Assembly: GCA_015680685.1 (NCBI GenBank)
Contig: MNCI01035068.1
Location: 14,108-78,107, forward strand
Origin: Gnetum montanum
Taxonomy: Eukaryota > Streptophyta > Gnetopsida > Gnetales > Gnetaceae
Reading direction: 5' to 3'
DNA: 64,000 bases
In this document: one piece after another, positions 11,071 through 22,045 of the stretch
How positions within the stretch are numbered: position 1 is the stretch's first letter
Layout of the letters: every line of letters begins with the position of its first letter
The notes under the pieces: generated by a model
Database searches by the model: none
What the model was told of the DNA's origin: nothing
What the model saw: only the letters and a program-made list of their open reading frames with translations
Translations under genes and position numbers: made by a program

Positions 11071-11099
11071 TTAATAAAGCTTCAATTTTGTCTTCCTTC

Positions 11100-11706
11100 C
11101 CTTTTAAAACCATTTTAATTAGACATGTTAAAGATTATATAGATTTTATTTGCATGTAAATGGTTGTTCAAATAGTTATAAGAATATTTTTTTATTATTC
11201 ATAGTTTGCATATTTTTTCTTTTCAAAAATATTTTTAGAATTAAATTTACCCTGCCTTTTAATCTTATAACTATATTTTTAAAAGTTTGGATTTGCTGAA
11301 GTTTAGAGCCCTTAAAAATCATAATTTTGGGAGACTTTGGATAGTGTTAGTGGTTGCAAAATTTTGCAAGAATTGCAAAAGAATTGTGATAAGTAAAATT
11401 GTAAGTCTAGATTTCAGAGAAATCCTCCAAAGATATTAAAATTATGTTTTAAAAGTAACTGTATCATAAATAAGTTTATATCACTGTTTCTATTTATTAA
11501 AAATAGATAAATATATCATTTTTGTAAAATTCAGTATATGAAATAGACGTAGATGTATCATGTTGTTAAAGGTCAAAATTTCTTTGGAACGTGATTGCGA
11601 TTGGGAATTGTGAACCAGAATCAATAATGCTCTGTTTATGAAAATTCGTTAAGAACCGTAATCCTGATGAAGCATGATGATTAATTTCCAGTATTTTAAC
11701 TAATTA
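11100..11706. other. AT-rich spacer, unit 1
   Basis: AT-rich sequence with many short stops in all frames; collinear with units 2 and 3. I see nothing recognisable. Confidence 0.4.
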
Positions 11707-11997
11707 CTAGCAGGAAAGATTCGCAAACTCAAATGATTTCTCTTCTGATGAAATCTGCCCATCCTTAACTATATTGGCTCTCTTATTTTCTATGAATTCT
11801 CTAATTACTGTAACCTTCTGTTTTATCTGAAACTTGGTTTTAGTTCTCAGATTTTGAATTTGTTCTGTATCAGAAAAAGCTCCTAACCCATGCTCACATG
11901 TTCGCATCTTTTTCTTGAAAAGAAGTCGCATGGCCGTCAAGGGAAACGGTAAAAAATGAGGGAAAAAAAATGAAAGTGATTTATGCACCTTGTTCAT
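11707..11997 (-). CDS. Hypothetical 96-aa ORF, unit 1
   Basis: ATG to TAG frame of 97 codons beginning MNKVHKSL. The N-terminal third is Phe/Leu/Pro-rich; the C-terminal part is charged, with Gln, Lys and Glu spaced as in a short helix (LRTKTKFQIKQ...REFIENKR). It has the same length in unit 3 (57932-58222). In unit 2, Arg32 CGA has become TGA. I do not recognise it and there is no upstream promoter evidence. Confidence 0.3.
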   Translation of the reverse strand: MNKVHKSLSFFFPHFLPFPLTAMRLLFKKKMRTCEHGLGAFSDTEQIQNLRTKTKFQIKQKVTVIREFIENKRANIVKDGQISSEEKSFEFANLSC

Positions 11998-12567
11998 TTA
12001 ATCTTGTAAAACATCATTGCTTCTCTGTTTACAATTTCATTCCATTTGAAGTCAACTATGATATTCCATCTTTGGAACTAAAATTCTTACTTTGGTAATA
12101 CAAGGCTATAATATTACACAACAAAAATGGAAGAGCCGAGCTTGCATGACAAATGATTGTTTGGACAGTGCATTAGAAAAATTTGCAATTTGAAATGAGG
12201 ATTAAGGATATTTTAAAATGAGTTTATGAGCCTAAGGTGGGTTTAGGAGACGAATGTATTTGGAATACTAAATTTCACTTTTTATATTAATTTTATAATA
12301 AAATTGATAGTGCACATGTGTCATATTACAATCTTACAAATTAATAGTGCACATGTGTCACAATGAGAGATGGCCATGGAGACTAATTTATAGGAAGCTC
12401 TAGAGGTTTGAACTTCAAAGTCTACACGTTTTTGTTTGAGTATCACCTTGACCCATTAGGACATAGAATACAAGTGTGTTTTTCATGATGGTGCTTATAG
12501 AAGCCATACCAACAATGATTATATGTTCTATATAATTGACATTGGAAAATTACTAAAGCTATCTTAT
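11998..12567. other. Spacer with short deletion scar, unit 1
   Basis: At about 12063 unit 1 lacks about 215 bp found at 35970-36186 and 58284-58498; ten bases at the scar (TATTCCATCT) match neither flank. Two copies of ATAGTGCACATGTGTCA occur near 12308 and 12344. No gene recognised. Confidence 0.5.
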
Positions 12568-12935
12568 TATATAAAAAGGGGGATAAAAATAATTTGAACG
12601 ATTATTAAATGATTATTGTGAGAAATATTTTTGCTAAGTTGTTGGGCACAATGCTAGAAAAGAGAATCAATTATTGGGCTAAAAGTAACCAAGTTAGGGC
12701 AAGATGTTAAGCAAACAACATCACTCCACTATTGATCATTTAGTTATTCTTAGACACTACATAGAGTTTGCAAGAATGCCTACTAAAATGATTCAGTGAT
12801 TTGTACAAAACTATGGTTGCACTTGCATAAAATTGGCCTCCCTTCACATTTCATTACAACTGAAAGATTGTATGAAGAAGTGATTATTGAAATTACCGAC
12901 AATAATTCAAAAAAAAATTTGTTTACATTTCCAAA
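12568..12935 (+). mobile_element. LINE reverse-transcriptase relic, unit 1
   Basis: Across shifting forward frames one reads KKGDKNNLNDY, IFAKLLGTMLEKRINYWA, TIDHLVILRHYIE and LHKIGLPSHFITTERLYEEVI. This is the order found in plant LINE ORF2 reverse transcriptase upstream of the catalytic YxDD region (the NYR..., LAKL...LE.RI..W, STIDH...LR and LYEEV blocks). Frameshifts and stops show it is long dead; the catalytic region is not visible. Same position in units 2 and 3. Confidence 0.7.
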
Positions 12936-13227
12936 GTTCAGAACATTTTGAATATTTTATTAAAAACCTTTGTTTAGCTTGTATCCTGAGACTTTACCCC
13001 AAAAACTTTGTGCTCCATGAAGAGGAAAATATAATAGCTTTTGCTATTTAAGGGGTTATGACTCCTCTTGCATTTTGATGTAGAGAGTCCATAGTAGCTA
13101 TGGTAATATTGGAAGAGGGATATTGGACAAAAGGGTGATCAATTCTATATAAGATGGACCCTTTCAACTTGAAAAATCATTTCTTTATATTTTGTTCTTT
13201 TTTTTTGTAAAATAGAATCTTTGTACA
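12936..13227. other. Spacer, unit 1
   Basis: Likely decayed LINE body grading into T-rich sequence; nothing definite. Confidence 0.35.
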
Positions 13228-13969
13228 TGATGAGTGGCGAGGTACCCCTACACTCAACCATACAAATATGAGCGTTTCACGCACGATCCGGTCATACTCC
13301 AAGGACTAAGTGCTTATGCACCTAAATGGAACACTTAGGGTTAATCAATCGTTGTCTTCTCAAACTTACTTGTATTGTCACAGTTGTATGGTTAAGTAAG
13401 CTTGAGGTATATGATTTTTATAACTTTCATCTTTTTATGTCTTCTGCTAATACAATAGAGGGAGAGAGAACTAAGTGGATAATTTATCTTAACTATTCAT
13501 TAACTAGTTTTTAATTGTTCCTAACACCAATATCCGTTCCCACTTTCTGTACGCATCCTAAACCAATGCAACGCTGCTAGGATTACCAAACACTGATCGT
13601 TACTTGGTTACCAAGTGCTACATGCATGCTCGAAGCGGTCATACTGAATGTACTTAACTAAGAGGGTCGAAGGTTGAGAGAGATATTAACTAACTAGGAA
13701 AGCATTAAACATTCAATAATAATTAATTACTATTAGCTTAATTTGTATGCTGCAAGGTTTATCATAAAGTTCGTCTTTATTGCCATACACAAATGTGTGT
13801 GCTCAGGTACAAATTGCTCGAATAAAGATCCATTCACTCTATGACTGCTATTGTGGGCACACAGAAATTATTCTAACTCTGGAATAACTAAACTGCAAGA
13901 ATCTGGCTAAGGGTCTAAGGCTAACTCCCTTGAACAAAGGGTGCCACCTCTTATTTATAGAAGATGAGG
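13228..13969 (-). mobile_element. Retrotransposon LTR (minus orientation), cut by gap, unit 1
   Basis: The edge at 13228 (TGATGAGTGGCGAGGTACCC) is the reverse complement of the 3' end of the plus-oriented LTR at 24821 in unit 2. Read on the minus strand, the segment has a TATA box (13959-13952), then AATAAAGACGAAC followed by AAACCTTGCAG as in that LTR, and ends CCACTCATCA. It is therefore an LTR of the same family. The upstream (U3) part runs into Ns. No internal element sequence follows, consistent with a solo LTR or a fragment. Confidence 0.65.
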
Positions 13970-14733
13970 NNNNNNNNNNNNNNNNNNNNNNNNNNNNNNN
14001 NNNNNNNNNNNNNNNNNNNNNNNNNNNNNNNNNNNNNNNNNNNNNNNNNNNNNNNNNNNNNNNNNNNNNNNNNNNNNNNNNNNNNNNNNNNNNNNNNNNN
14101 NNNNNNNNNNNNNNNNNNNNNNNNNNNNNNNNNNNNNNNNNNNNNNNNNNNNNNNNNNNNNNNNNNNNNNNNNNNNNNNNNNNNNNNNNNNNNNNNNNNN
14201 NNNNNNNNNNNNNNNNNNNNNNNNNNNNNNNNNNNNNNNNNNNNNNNNNNNNNNNNNNNNNNNNNNNNNNNNNNNNNNNNNNNNNNNNNNNNNNNNNNNN
14301 NNNNNNNNNNNNNNNNNNNNNNNNNNNNNNNNNNNNNNNNNNNNNNNNNNNNNNNNNNNNNNNNNNNNNNNNNNNNNNNNNNNNNNNNNNNNNNNNNNNN
14401 NNNNNNNNNNNNNNNNNNNNNNNNNNNNNNNNNNNNNNNNNNNNNNNNNNNNNNNNNNNNNNNNNNNNNNNNNNNNNNNNNNNNNNNNNNNNNNNNNNNN
14501 NNNNNNNNNNNNNNNNNNNNNNNNNNNNNNNNNNNNNNNNNNNNNNNNNNNNNNNNNNNNNNNNNNNNNNNNNNNNNNNNNNNNNNNNNNNNNNNNNNNN
14601 NNNNNNNNNNNNNNNNNNNNNNNNNNNNNNNNNNNNNNNNNNNNNNNNNNNNNNNNNNNNNNNNNNNNNNNNNNNNNNNNNNNNNNNNNNNNNNNNNNNN
14701 NNNNNNNNNNNNNNNNNNNNNNNNNNNNNNNNN
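13970..14733. other. Assembly gap (764 N)
   Basis: By alignment with unit 3, the hidden sequence should resemble about 60395-61112, including the 124-codon frame at 60617-60991. Confidence 0.95.
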
Positions 14734-16195
14734 TGCTCCGACTAGGACTTCTTTGACCTTGCCCCCCATATGCACAGGTCACATGAGCTGGGTTTTGTAA
14801 TAGTTGAAGTGACGGTTGAAAATAGACGCCATTTTGGATTTATACCGGAAAATAAAACAGGAATTAGCAAATATCGTTACACATAAAAGTTTTTTGTAAG
14901 CAGTATTAAGCAGGGAAAAATCATGTTTGGAATGTCCCTGGTCTACGAATGTTCTGCAGGTAGAACGTTTAGCATATTTTGGCATCAAAATGCAAAAAAG
15001 ATACCAATAAAATTTTTTTATTTTATTCTAAAATATTGTCAAAATGATTTGTAGATGTTTAAAATATCTCAAGAATAACAAATTTATGCATAACTTTCGA
15101 TACCGTGAAAGCTGAATGTCTTATGTATAATTATTCTTTCTCATGTACCCGTTGCATCCCCATGACATTTTAAAAAACCCATGACATCCCTTAAGATATT
15201 TAAGGATACCTCCCAACTTTTCCGATTCCTAGTCTCCTAGAAACAGGTGAAACACTGCTTGCAAGTCTTATCTGAATAAAGAGATTGAAATTAATTTATA
15301 CAGAAAAATAAAATCAGAATTAGCAAATATCCTTACATATAGAATTCTCTTCTTAGTATTATTTGAATAAGGAATTTGAAATTGGTATGAAAAGTTCATC
15401 ATGAGCAGACCACAAGTTGATTTTGATCATGGTGAAATCTGTATTGAACGAAATCTATATTAACTAAGAGTTATGGAAGAGATACCATTTACCCCTATCA
15501 AACATATTGGGGAGATAATACATATTAATTATAATGTGTTAGCAAAATTTTTATTTTTAAATTTTATCCTTAAATGGATATTGTATACTACCATTTGTAA
15601 AAACTCATTTGGCAGGCAAAGTAATTGGGCTGAATAAGCTCTACAATTTTAGTTGAATAAGTAAAATAATAGCATACATTCATTAACCTAAATAATGTAA
15701 ATTTACTACATTTCAGAGGACTTTTTAACAGAGTTATAATTGTTATTAACATGATGAAACCATGGTAGGCAAAAAAGGATGCAGATTTATTGCCCTTATT
15801 AACGCAGACAAGTGAGATGCACGTGACCTCATTTTGAAGTATGAAAGTTATAAAATAGTATCATATACATTATGTTTATGGTTAACAACTTGTGAGCTAT
15901 TGCAAATCAAAATTGTAGACCAGGACGATATGAGATTTACCATAGTTACTGATATTACATTTTCAAAATTTGATTTTGTAAGCCATGAAGTTCTAACTTA
16001 TGTATCTGACTATAAGTGTAAATCTCTTTTTAAAGTATAAAATTATAAGCGTAAATCTCTTTTTAAAGTATAAAATTAAAATGAACTGAGCTCAGCATGT
16101 ACCATTGCATATTGTAAACCACAATGTGGTTTGATTCAAAATAACTGATTGCATTCATTTTTAAGAAGTTTATCCAAGAAAATTCTTGTGTTTCT
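14734..16195. other. Spacer, unit 1
   Basis: Collinear with 61114-62540; missing in unit 2. It contains a perfect-looking 33-bp tandem pair (about 16012-16044 and 16045-16077). A 68-codon frame at 15834 is not distinctive. No gene recognised. Confidence 0.45.
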
Positions 16196-16442
16196 TCCAA
16201 AGGATGAAAACTACGGGTTCTAAATCAGGAAAACGCGTTCACATTGAAAGTCAAAATTGTGTAACGCGTTTTCTGGGTCCATGCACAAAATGTTTGAGAA
16301 GTTTCTTCCAAAGGACAAAAACAACAGGTTCTAAACCTGAAAAATAAGTTCACTTTGAATTGTGGAGAAAACGCGTAACGCGTCTTTTGAACCCATACAC
16401 AATTTCTGAGAAGTTTCTTACAGAAACTTAGTATAAAAGGAC
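16196..16442 (+). promoter_or_regulatory. CGCG-box repeat promoter block with TATA box, unit 1
   Basis: Two diverged repeat units with four ACGCGT sites (16233, 16264, 16371, 16378) lead into a canonical TATA box, GTATAAAAGG (16431-16440), 137 bp before the conserved ATG at 16577. The arrangement of clustered CGCG boxes followed by a TATA box and a short leader is that of a regulated plant promoter. Binding by CAMTA-type factors is the expected reading of the site, not shown. Confidence 0.55.
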
Positions 16443-16576
16443 CAAAAACGGTAGAAGGTAAAGGATGGGTTTCTTATAGAGATCTTAGATATTTGCGTAA
16501 GCACACTGTGCAGAACAACTGCAACGTCAGTTGTCCGCATTATGTGAATTATCGTCCGCCTCAGCCTCTGAATGCA

Positions 16577-16864
16577 ATGAAGCTACAAAATTTTCACAAG
16601 AACAAAGTAGTTGCTGCAATGTTGTGGCTTTTCTGGATCTACGCTATCTTTTGTTTTAGGTTTACCTATAGTTACAGTGGTAGTGCTAGCCCCCATTACA
16701 GTGGTAGTGCTAGCCGACCCCCGTCGCCCCTTACAGGATGCGCTGTTGCTCTCCTGCGTCTTGTGACTGTAATCATCCTTCTCGCACATGCAAGCCCTGC
16801 TCTCTCCGTATTTCTAAGGTTTACCCATAATGGTTGTGTTACCCCTGTATCCTGGGTTTTATGA
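16577..16864 (+). CDS. Small hydrophobic protein, 95 aa, paralogue of the 9066 ORF
   Basis: Unrecognised. ATG 16577 matches the start of the 133-aa paralogue; the frame is also open back to 16493 without other support. Residues 6-22 (FHKNKVVAAMLWLFWIY) begin a hydrophobic N-terminal segment; residues 33-46 hold two YSGSAS repeats; a second hydrophobic run spans about 56-80; LRFTHNGCVT lies at 80-89. Compared with the 133-aa paralogue it ends early because of a frame change near 16855. It lies 137 bp downstream of a clear TATA box. The unit 2 copy has lost its 5' half, and the unit 3 copy has a stop at codon 4. Confidence 0.4.
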   Translation: MKLQNFHKNKVVAAMLWLFWIYAIFCFRFTYSYSGSASPHYSGSASRPPSPLTGCAVALLRLVTVIILLAHASPALSVFLRFTHNGCVTPVSWVL

Positions 16865-18635
16865 CTGTAGTCATCTTCTCCCAGATTCAATTACTGCTCC
16901 AGGTTAAGTGATTTGATGGTTAAAGGTTTACTGATATGATTAATAAAACACTGCTATATCTACTACGTTGTAACCGGCATATTTTCTATATCAAAAAATT
17001 TATGATAGTTTCCATCGTTCAGTTTCTTTTAAATGTTGCCGAAATGACACCAACACCAACGAATAAACAGGGCCTGCATCTTGGAGTTTATGGCAGTAGC
17101 CCTTTTAACCATTGTTAAAGTTTTTGGGAACATTGTTTTGACTTTTAAAAAATAATAAACCTTGTAAGATCTTTAAACATAATTAAAAATGAAATTGAAA
17201 TTTTATCTCCGAACTAGAAATATATTTGCGATGAATTTTGAAAATATCCTTAATAAAATTATCAAAGTAATATTTAGAACAAATCAATTAAATTTGCAAT
17301 CTTACAATTGCATCTATATTTAATGTACTCAATGTAAAATATTGCATAAAAATATGTTATTAATCTTCAATATTGCATTTGCTAATATTTCAGTTGTTTC
17401 AATTAAAGGTGTTAGTGATTATTTCAATTGTTTGACGTGGTATTTTTAATTTAAAAATATCAATAATGATTCATTAGTCTTTCAATTTATTGCTAATATA
17501 TGTTAGGATACGAAGGATGACCTGACAGGGTAAGAGCTTTGAACAAGGATGTTGACGTGGCAGTCATTGGTAGGACACAAAAATGCTAACGAACTAGTGC
17601 AGAAAGCATGTCAAGCAATAACTGATATGCTGAATTGTAAATGAACAATAACCAGGATTGATATTTATTCACATATTTCCAAGCTGAGTTCATCATTAGC
17701 TTAACCACTTATGTGTTTTTTACTAAGTTATTGTCAATTCACACTGATTCTGACGTTTTCATTTATGAAATTCAGTGTTTGAGCATTAGGGCTGGCACAT
17801 GAGCTTGTAGATTAACTGTTGTAAATTTCAGTTATCTTTTTATAGAGACTTTGGGGTTGTATTTAAGAATTAAAACAAAGAAATGCAGGTAGATCACATA
17901 CAAAATTTAGCTGTGCCTTCAGAAAATGTTAGCCTTCAGCAGCCAATACTTTTCTATACACAAACATGTCTTCATCACTAGGCAAAATAGCCCAAGTTTG
18001 CCACGTCTAGCATCCAAATGTGTATAAGAAAAAAACACTTCTCCTAACAAGGCCAACTGATTTGAACTGACATTTGACAATGTGGAACACTAAGTGGGAA
18101 AAAAATTAAAATGAAGGCAAAAAACTATTAATATGTAAGAAATGGCCCTCAAAGCCAAATGAGAGTATGGGATGTGAAATTTTTGGCAGTACTAATTATT
18201 TGTAGATATATTTTTTAAACTACATAATATACAAGCGTTAACTTCTTTGTTGCCTATGATTTGCATTTTTCAAAAGTTTAATCTCAAGGGGTTATGCTGA
18301 GATTTATAAGAAATTAATGACTGCAAATTGCTGGGATTTAGGATGTAATAAAAATAGTTCTGTTCTGTGTACTATATGTTGTAAAGGGATATACTTCAGA
18401 ATTAGCTAGGGATTTTATTGAGTAAAGAAGAAAATGATCAATGTTAACTGTAATGATGGGAACATTCATGCAACAGACTACTTGTTCATTTACTTTTACT
18501 TATCAGTCTTTCTTTAATAATTCTTAGTGTTACTGATTCTTGTTCTCACAGATTCATTACTCTTATGTCCAGTGGTGGTGTTTTTGACACCATAGCTACT
18601 TTGTTTTGGCTTCTTATGTTTATCTGAATGTGCAG
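16865..18635. other. 3' flank of small ORF and MPC1-like intron/flank, unit 1
   Basis: Continues the homology with 9300-9460 for about 60 bp, then becomes AT-rich. I searched by eye for an upstream MPC1 exon (the NSPVGPKTTHFWGP and NWGF coding region) and did not find one. A 60-codon frame (16936-17118) recurs in units 2 and 3 without a recognisable domain. Confidence 0.45.
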
Positions 18636-19275
18636 CAATGTGTATATACTCAGGCTTGTTCATGAGATATGCTTGGATGGTTCAGCCTCGCAATTATCTT
18701 CTTTTAGCATGTCATGCCTCAAATGAAGTTGTGCAGTTATATCAGTTGTCACGCTGGGCTTCTGCTCGTGGGTATGTTCTATTCTTTTTTATAGGATCAC
18801 AAACGAGTGGCTTGTTCCTTGCTCTGTGAAATATTCTAATAATTTAAAGTTGTCATTTTCTTAATACTTCTTTTTTCAGGCTAAGCATTTTAGTATGTAT
18901 ATGTATTAAGGTATGTATATGTATTAAGATAGCCTTTTATTGGTAGTCAGCGATTCTGAAATGAAGTAAACTGTCTTTGATTACACAGTTCAGTTTTAGC
19001 CATTGCAAAGTTACCCTCTTAAATAAAATGTGTTTCATTATATTAGGCCCTTCATTTTAATTACTCATAATCTTCTTTGCCTTGTCCCAACAAAATGGGG
19101 ATAGCTACATGAGTTATCTTTTGCCATTTTCCTCAATGAAGAGCTAGATCCTTAATGCATTTTAATTACTGGAAGGTTCAATTCTTTTATTAAGTGATAG
19201 GTTTTATATTTAAATTTTTTATATAACAAATCTTCTTGCAGGGATCAATCAAAGAAGGATGTTGCTGTGCATTGA
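18636..19275 (+). pseudogene. MPC1-like mitochondrial pyruvate carrier, last two exons
   Basis: Exon 18636-18771 follows TGTGCAG and codes for [38 protein letters not shown] and ASARG, the second half of plant MPC1, which in the inner mitochondrial membrane forms the pyruvate importer with MPC2. It splices from GG|GTATGT across a 470-bp intron to the terminal exon 19242-19275 (DQSKKDVAVH, TGA at 19273). About 58 residues are present of the family's usual 105-110. The N-terminal exons are absent from both this unit and the next, so it is a 5'-truncated copy unless an intron reaches beyond the window. The intron has an 18-bp tandem duplication at 18893-18928. Confidence 0.75.
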
Positions 19276-19909
19276 TGTTATATGATCTAAAATATTTGTT
19301 TGTCAAAACATTCAACATGGGGTTCATTGTTTTCTTCCAAATTTTCATTTGGAAGTCAAAGGATTGACATGTTCTGATGCTTTGATCTTGAAGATGAAAT
19401 GTTCAAGTTTACATATGAATTATTTTTTCCTTTTAATAAACCCTTAAAATTATATTTTCCTGGTATTTCTCTCTAGTTTGCTTCACCAAAATCAGCTATC
19501 AAAATGATGGGATAAAGGTTATCACAAGGCATGGATTCTATATTTTTGGAACAAAAATTATTGTTTTAACCATAGACAGAAATATTCATACCAATTCTTA
19601 AAATATATACAATAGGCACAACATCGGTCATTTATCATGAGGTAGTTATATGAAAGCCCTTATTATAAGTGGCTATTCTCTGCGCACGTATAGTGTTCTC
19701 TCCACTTTCACATTCATATACAAGCTTCATAGCACTACATACTTGCAATGGAAACAACGTTACTCTATTCTTAGGAGCATGTCATTGCAAGCTTCAACAA
19801 TTTCATTCATTTCACATAAAGGGGTATGTGTAAACATTTTGGCTTTAGGCTTGTTTGGAACCTCAAAGAATGACCATTTAGAAGAATTATTAGGAAGTAT
19901 AATGATACC
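19276..19909. other. Spacer without recognised gene, unit 2
   Basis: Collinear with 271-904; same comments. Confidence 0.45.
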
Positions 19910-20017
19910 TTAAGTGTGATTCGAACTAGAAACCTCTTGCACACTAATTGCTTTAGCTAATTATCACTAGCTATGTTTGTTACAATGATCTAACCGCTTG
20001 AGCTACCTATCATTGGT
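19910..20017 (-). repeat. tRNA-derived SINE-like relic, unit 2
   Basis: Same element as at 905-1012. Here the A box reads GTAGCTCAAGCGGTTAGA, closer to the usual SINE head than the unit 1 version. Confidence 0.42.
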
Positions 20018-21194
20018 TAGGTTTGTTGAGGTAGACCCAAGCTATAAGTAGAGCATGGACTAATTGCCCTATGACTTGTAAGAGTCAAATTGGATTTGAT
20101 ACTTTTTTCTGCTGCCCAGGGTCTATCCACACTTGACAAATTAAATGTTCAGTCAAATTGGATTTGAGAAATTTTTCCAAACGGTCAAAGTCCAAAGTGG
20201 TATACCACCATTCATAATAGTCATGGATCTAGCCACAGATTTGCTCGGTAAGGCATTGACGCCAATTGTTGAATATTCCATCAAGAGACAAAAACCTGAT
20301 TTCTTTTTTAAATGGTGTTAGAAAACAAAGATGTTTGTGTGCTACCTATGATCATATACATTATGGTTAGATCCTCATGTTGTTAAATCTATTATGTAGG
20401 TTGATGATCATTTGATACCTTCTTCAACCCACTATTCACTATCAATATGGATTTGGGTCTCAAAGTTTCGTAAAAGTTTTTGTCTAGAAAATTCACATAA
20501 CTGTTGGAATTTTCCGCAGCACATTATCCACTAAAATATGCAGAAATTTTTCTTCATTGATAGGATTCTGTAGATTTCAGAATAAAGCATCTAAGACTCT
20601 CTGGCAGTCTCATGCAGATATCAGCATAGTAGCTTAAAACCACGTAAATTATGCTGGAATAGACCAACGTTAGAATTGTTGGTGACTCATTGGTAATCAA
20701 TTTTTCATTCAGTTTCCAGTTCTCTGGCTTGAAATCATTTAGTTTCCAGTTTTCTTCTTTGCTTTCATAAGTCCTTGGAGAAACAAAGTCAGAGAAAGTA
20801 GGCAATTGTAGGTGGAAATGTAAAAGGTGGTAGGAATAAATTAAAATGATAGTTGAATAATTTGCAGCAAATGTTTGTATGAAATCATAAAAATTGCCAC
20901 CTGTAGCATACATACATATGGATAATGGTGCTAGTAGTTTTAAACATTAACACAGGAAATGCCCTTTTTTCACTATGACTTTCAAGCCTTATGGATTATC
21001 CTAGTGAACCCATCACTTCATCTAAGTAAGAGAGCAACAAAGGGTAACAACATTCAAATGCCTCCATGTGATTAACAAATTCATCCAATAGGACAAACAA
21101 ATGCTAACACCACTATTAAAATAGTAGTCCTTACTCATGTAGAGTCCAAATCAAAGTTGACATTCTTCTATAAAAGATAACCAATCTTAGCAGG
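20018..21194. other. Spacer without recognised gene, unit 2
   Basis: Collinear with 1013-2189. A 119-codon minus frame (20554-20913) is open only in this unit; units 1 and 3 differ by stops, so it is taken as chance. Confidence 0.45.
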
Positions 21195-21480
21195 AAATCC
21201 ACTATGCAAAGCTCTACTAAACTTAGGTTCAACGTTAAACATCATTTTATAGGAAATGTACAAAGCCTATGACCTACCCACACTGAAGAAGAGCAATATC
21301 AAGTTAGTGATTATAGATAAGGTTGTTATTATACCACTAAGATAGGTTGATGATGTTGTGTTCACTATAAGTGGGTGGTCTTATCGTATAGATTCCTTGG
21401 TGATTCACATAGGAGTTAATAGGGAAGAATTTTCAATTATTATGGGAAGAGCCTAGTTGAGTATAATAGATATGAAATTG
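21195..21480 (+). mobile_element. Ty3/gypsy retropepsin relic, unit 2
   Basis: Same relic as at 2190. The frame again shows the LNLGSTLNI active-site loop with Asn for Asp and the SIIMGRA terminus followed by a stop. Unlike unit 1 it continues past GTATAATAGATAT into KLDIKDLSLKIN before being joined to the minus-strand LINE relic. Confidence 0.6.
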
Positions 21481-21594
21481 GACATCAAAGATCTTTCCTT
21501 GAAAATTAACATAGAGTAGTTAAAATAAATGAGTTCCATGCATTGTATACATTGATTCAAGGTGCAAGTACATGTAGAAAATTTAGAACATTCA

Positions 21595-22045
21595 AGATAC
21601 CACCATTTCAATAGCCAAAGTTGTAGGCACTTACAACTTGTAGTAGCAAATATTCCATCTCATCTCACTTTCCAAGTTCGTGTCCTTCGTGAATCTTATC
21701 ATATATAATCTTCATAGATCCAACATAACCATTAAATCCCTCCCAATAAATATGCTTTTTTGTTTGAAAGTTCCTTAAATCACAAAATCCATTGAATCTC
21801 AAAAACCTTGCTTGATCGAATTTGTTAGGTCAAATTTTGGAGCATTTACATTGATAATGTTGATGATCTTATTTCCAAATATAAGTTTTATATCCATAAT
21901 ACTATCGCTATGGTGGTATACTTGTACCATCTTATCTTTAACAAATTGATCAAAGATGATGTCACTTCCTTGCGTTGATTTTCTTTTTCTAGGTAGAAAA
22001 GTTTGTAGCCTTTGTCGAAATCTAAAGCTTTCTCCTTTCTTCGTC
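21595..22045 (-). mobile_element. LINE endonuclease relic, unit 2
   Basis: The minus strand reads FRFRQR, GSGIIFDQFVKDKMVQV, IKLIFGNKIINIINVNAP and then LNGYVGSM. This is the AP-endonuclease domain of plant L1-type LINEs, which are commonly annotated as craniofacial development protein 2-like (blocks G.GII.D..LKD.VV.V, .IK.V....I.NV..AYAP and GGDFNGHVG). Sites past it are decayed. No ATG in this copy; the unit 3 copy has one. Confidence 0.65.

Larger units (their letters stand above)
200..19207. repeat. Tandem segmental duplication, unit 1
   Basis: First unit of a direct tandem array. Homologous landmarks lie 19005 bp before unit 2 in the left part (645 vs 19650), then 23910 bp (receptor kinase, 6658 vs 30568), 24111 bp (13326 vs 37437) and 21991 bp (18638 vs 40629). 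The steps mark three indels: about 4.9 kb missing here near 2476, about 0.2 kb missing here near 12063, and about 2.1 kb missing in unit 2. Limits are set in the intron of the MPC1-like fragment, because that is where the repeat can be seen to restart; the true duplication breakpoint is not determined. Confidence 0.9.

Noticed and set aside
13930-14800. Long open frames across the 13970-14733 region (and across 41174-42108 and 53841-54257)
   Set aside because: They consist of Ns; there is no sequence to support them.
20554-20913. 119-codon minus frame
   Set aside because: Open only in unit 2; broken by differences in units 1 and 3.
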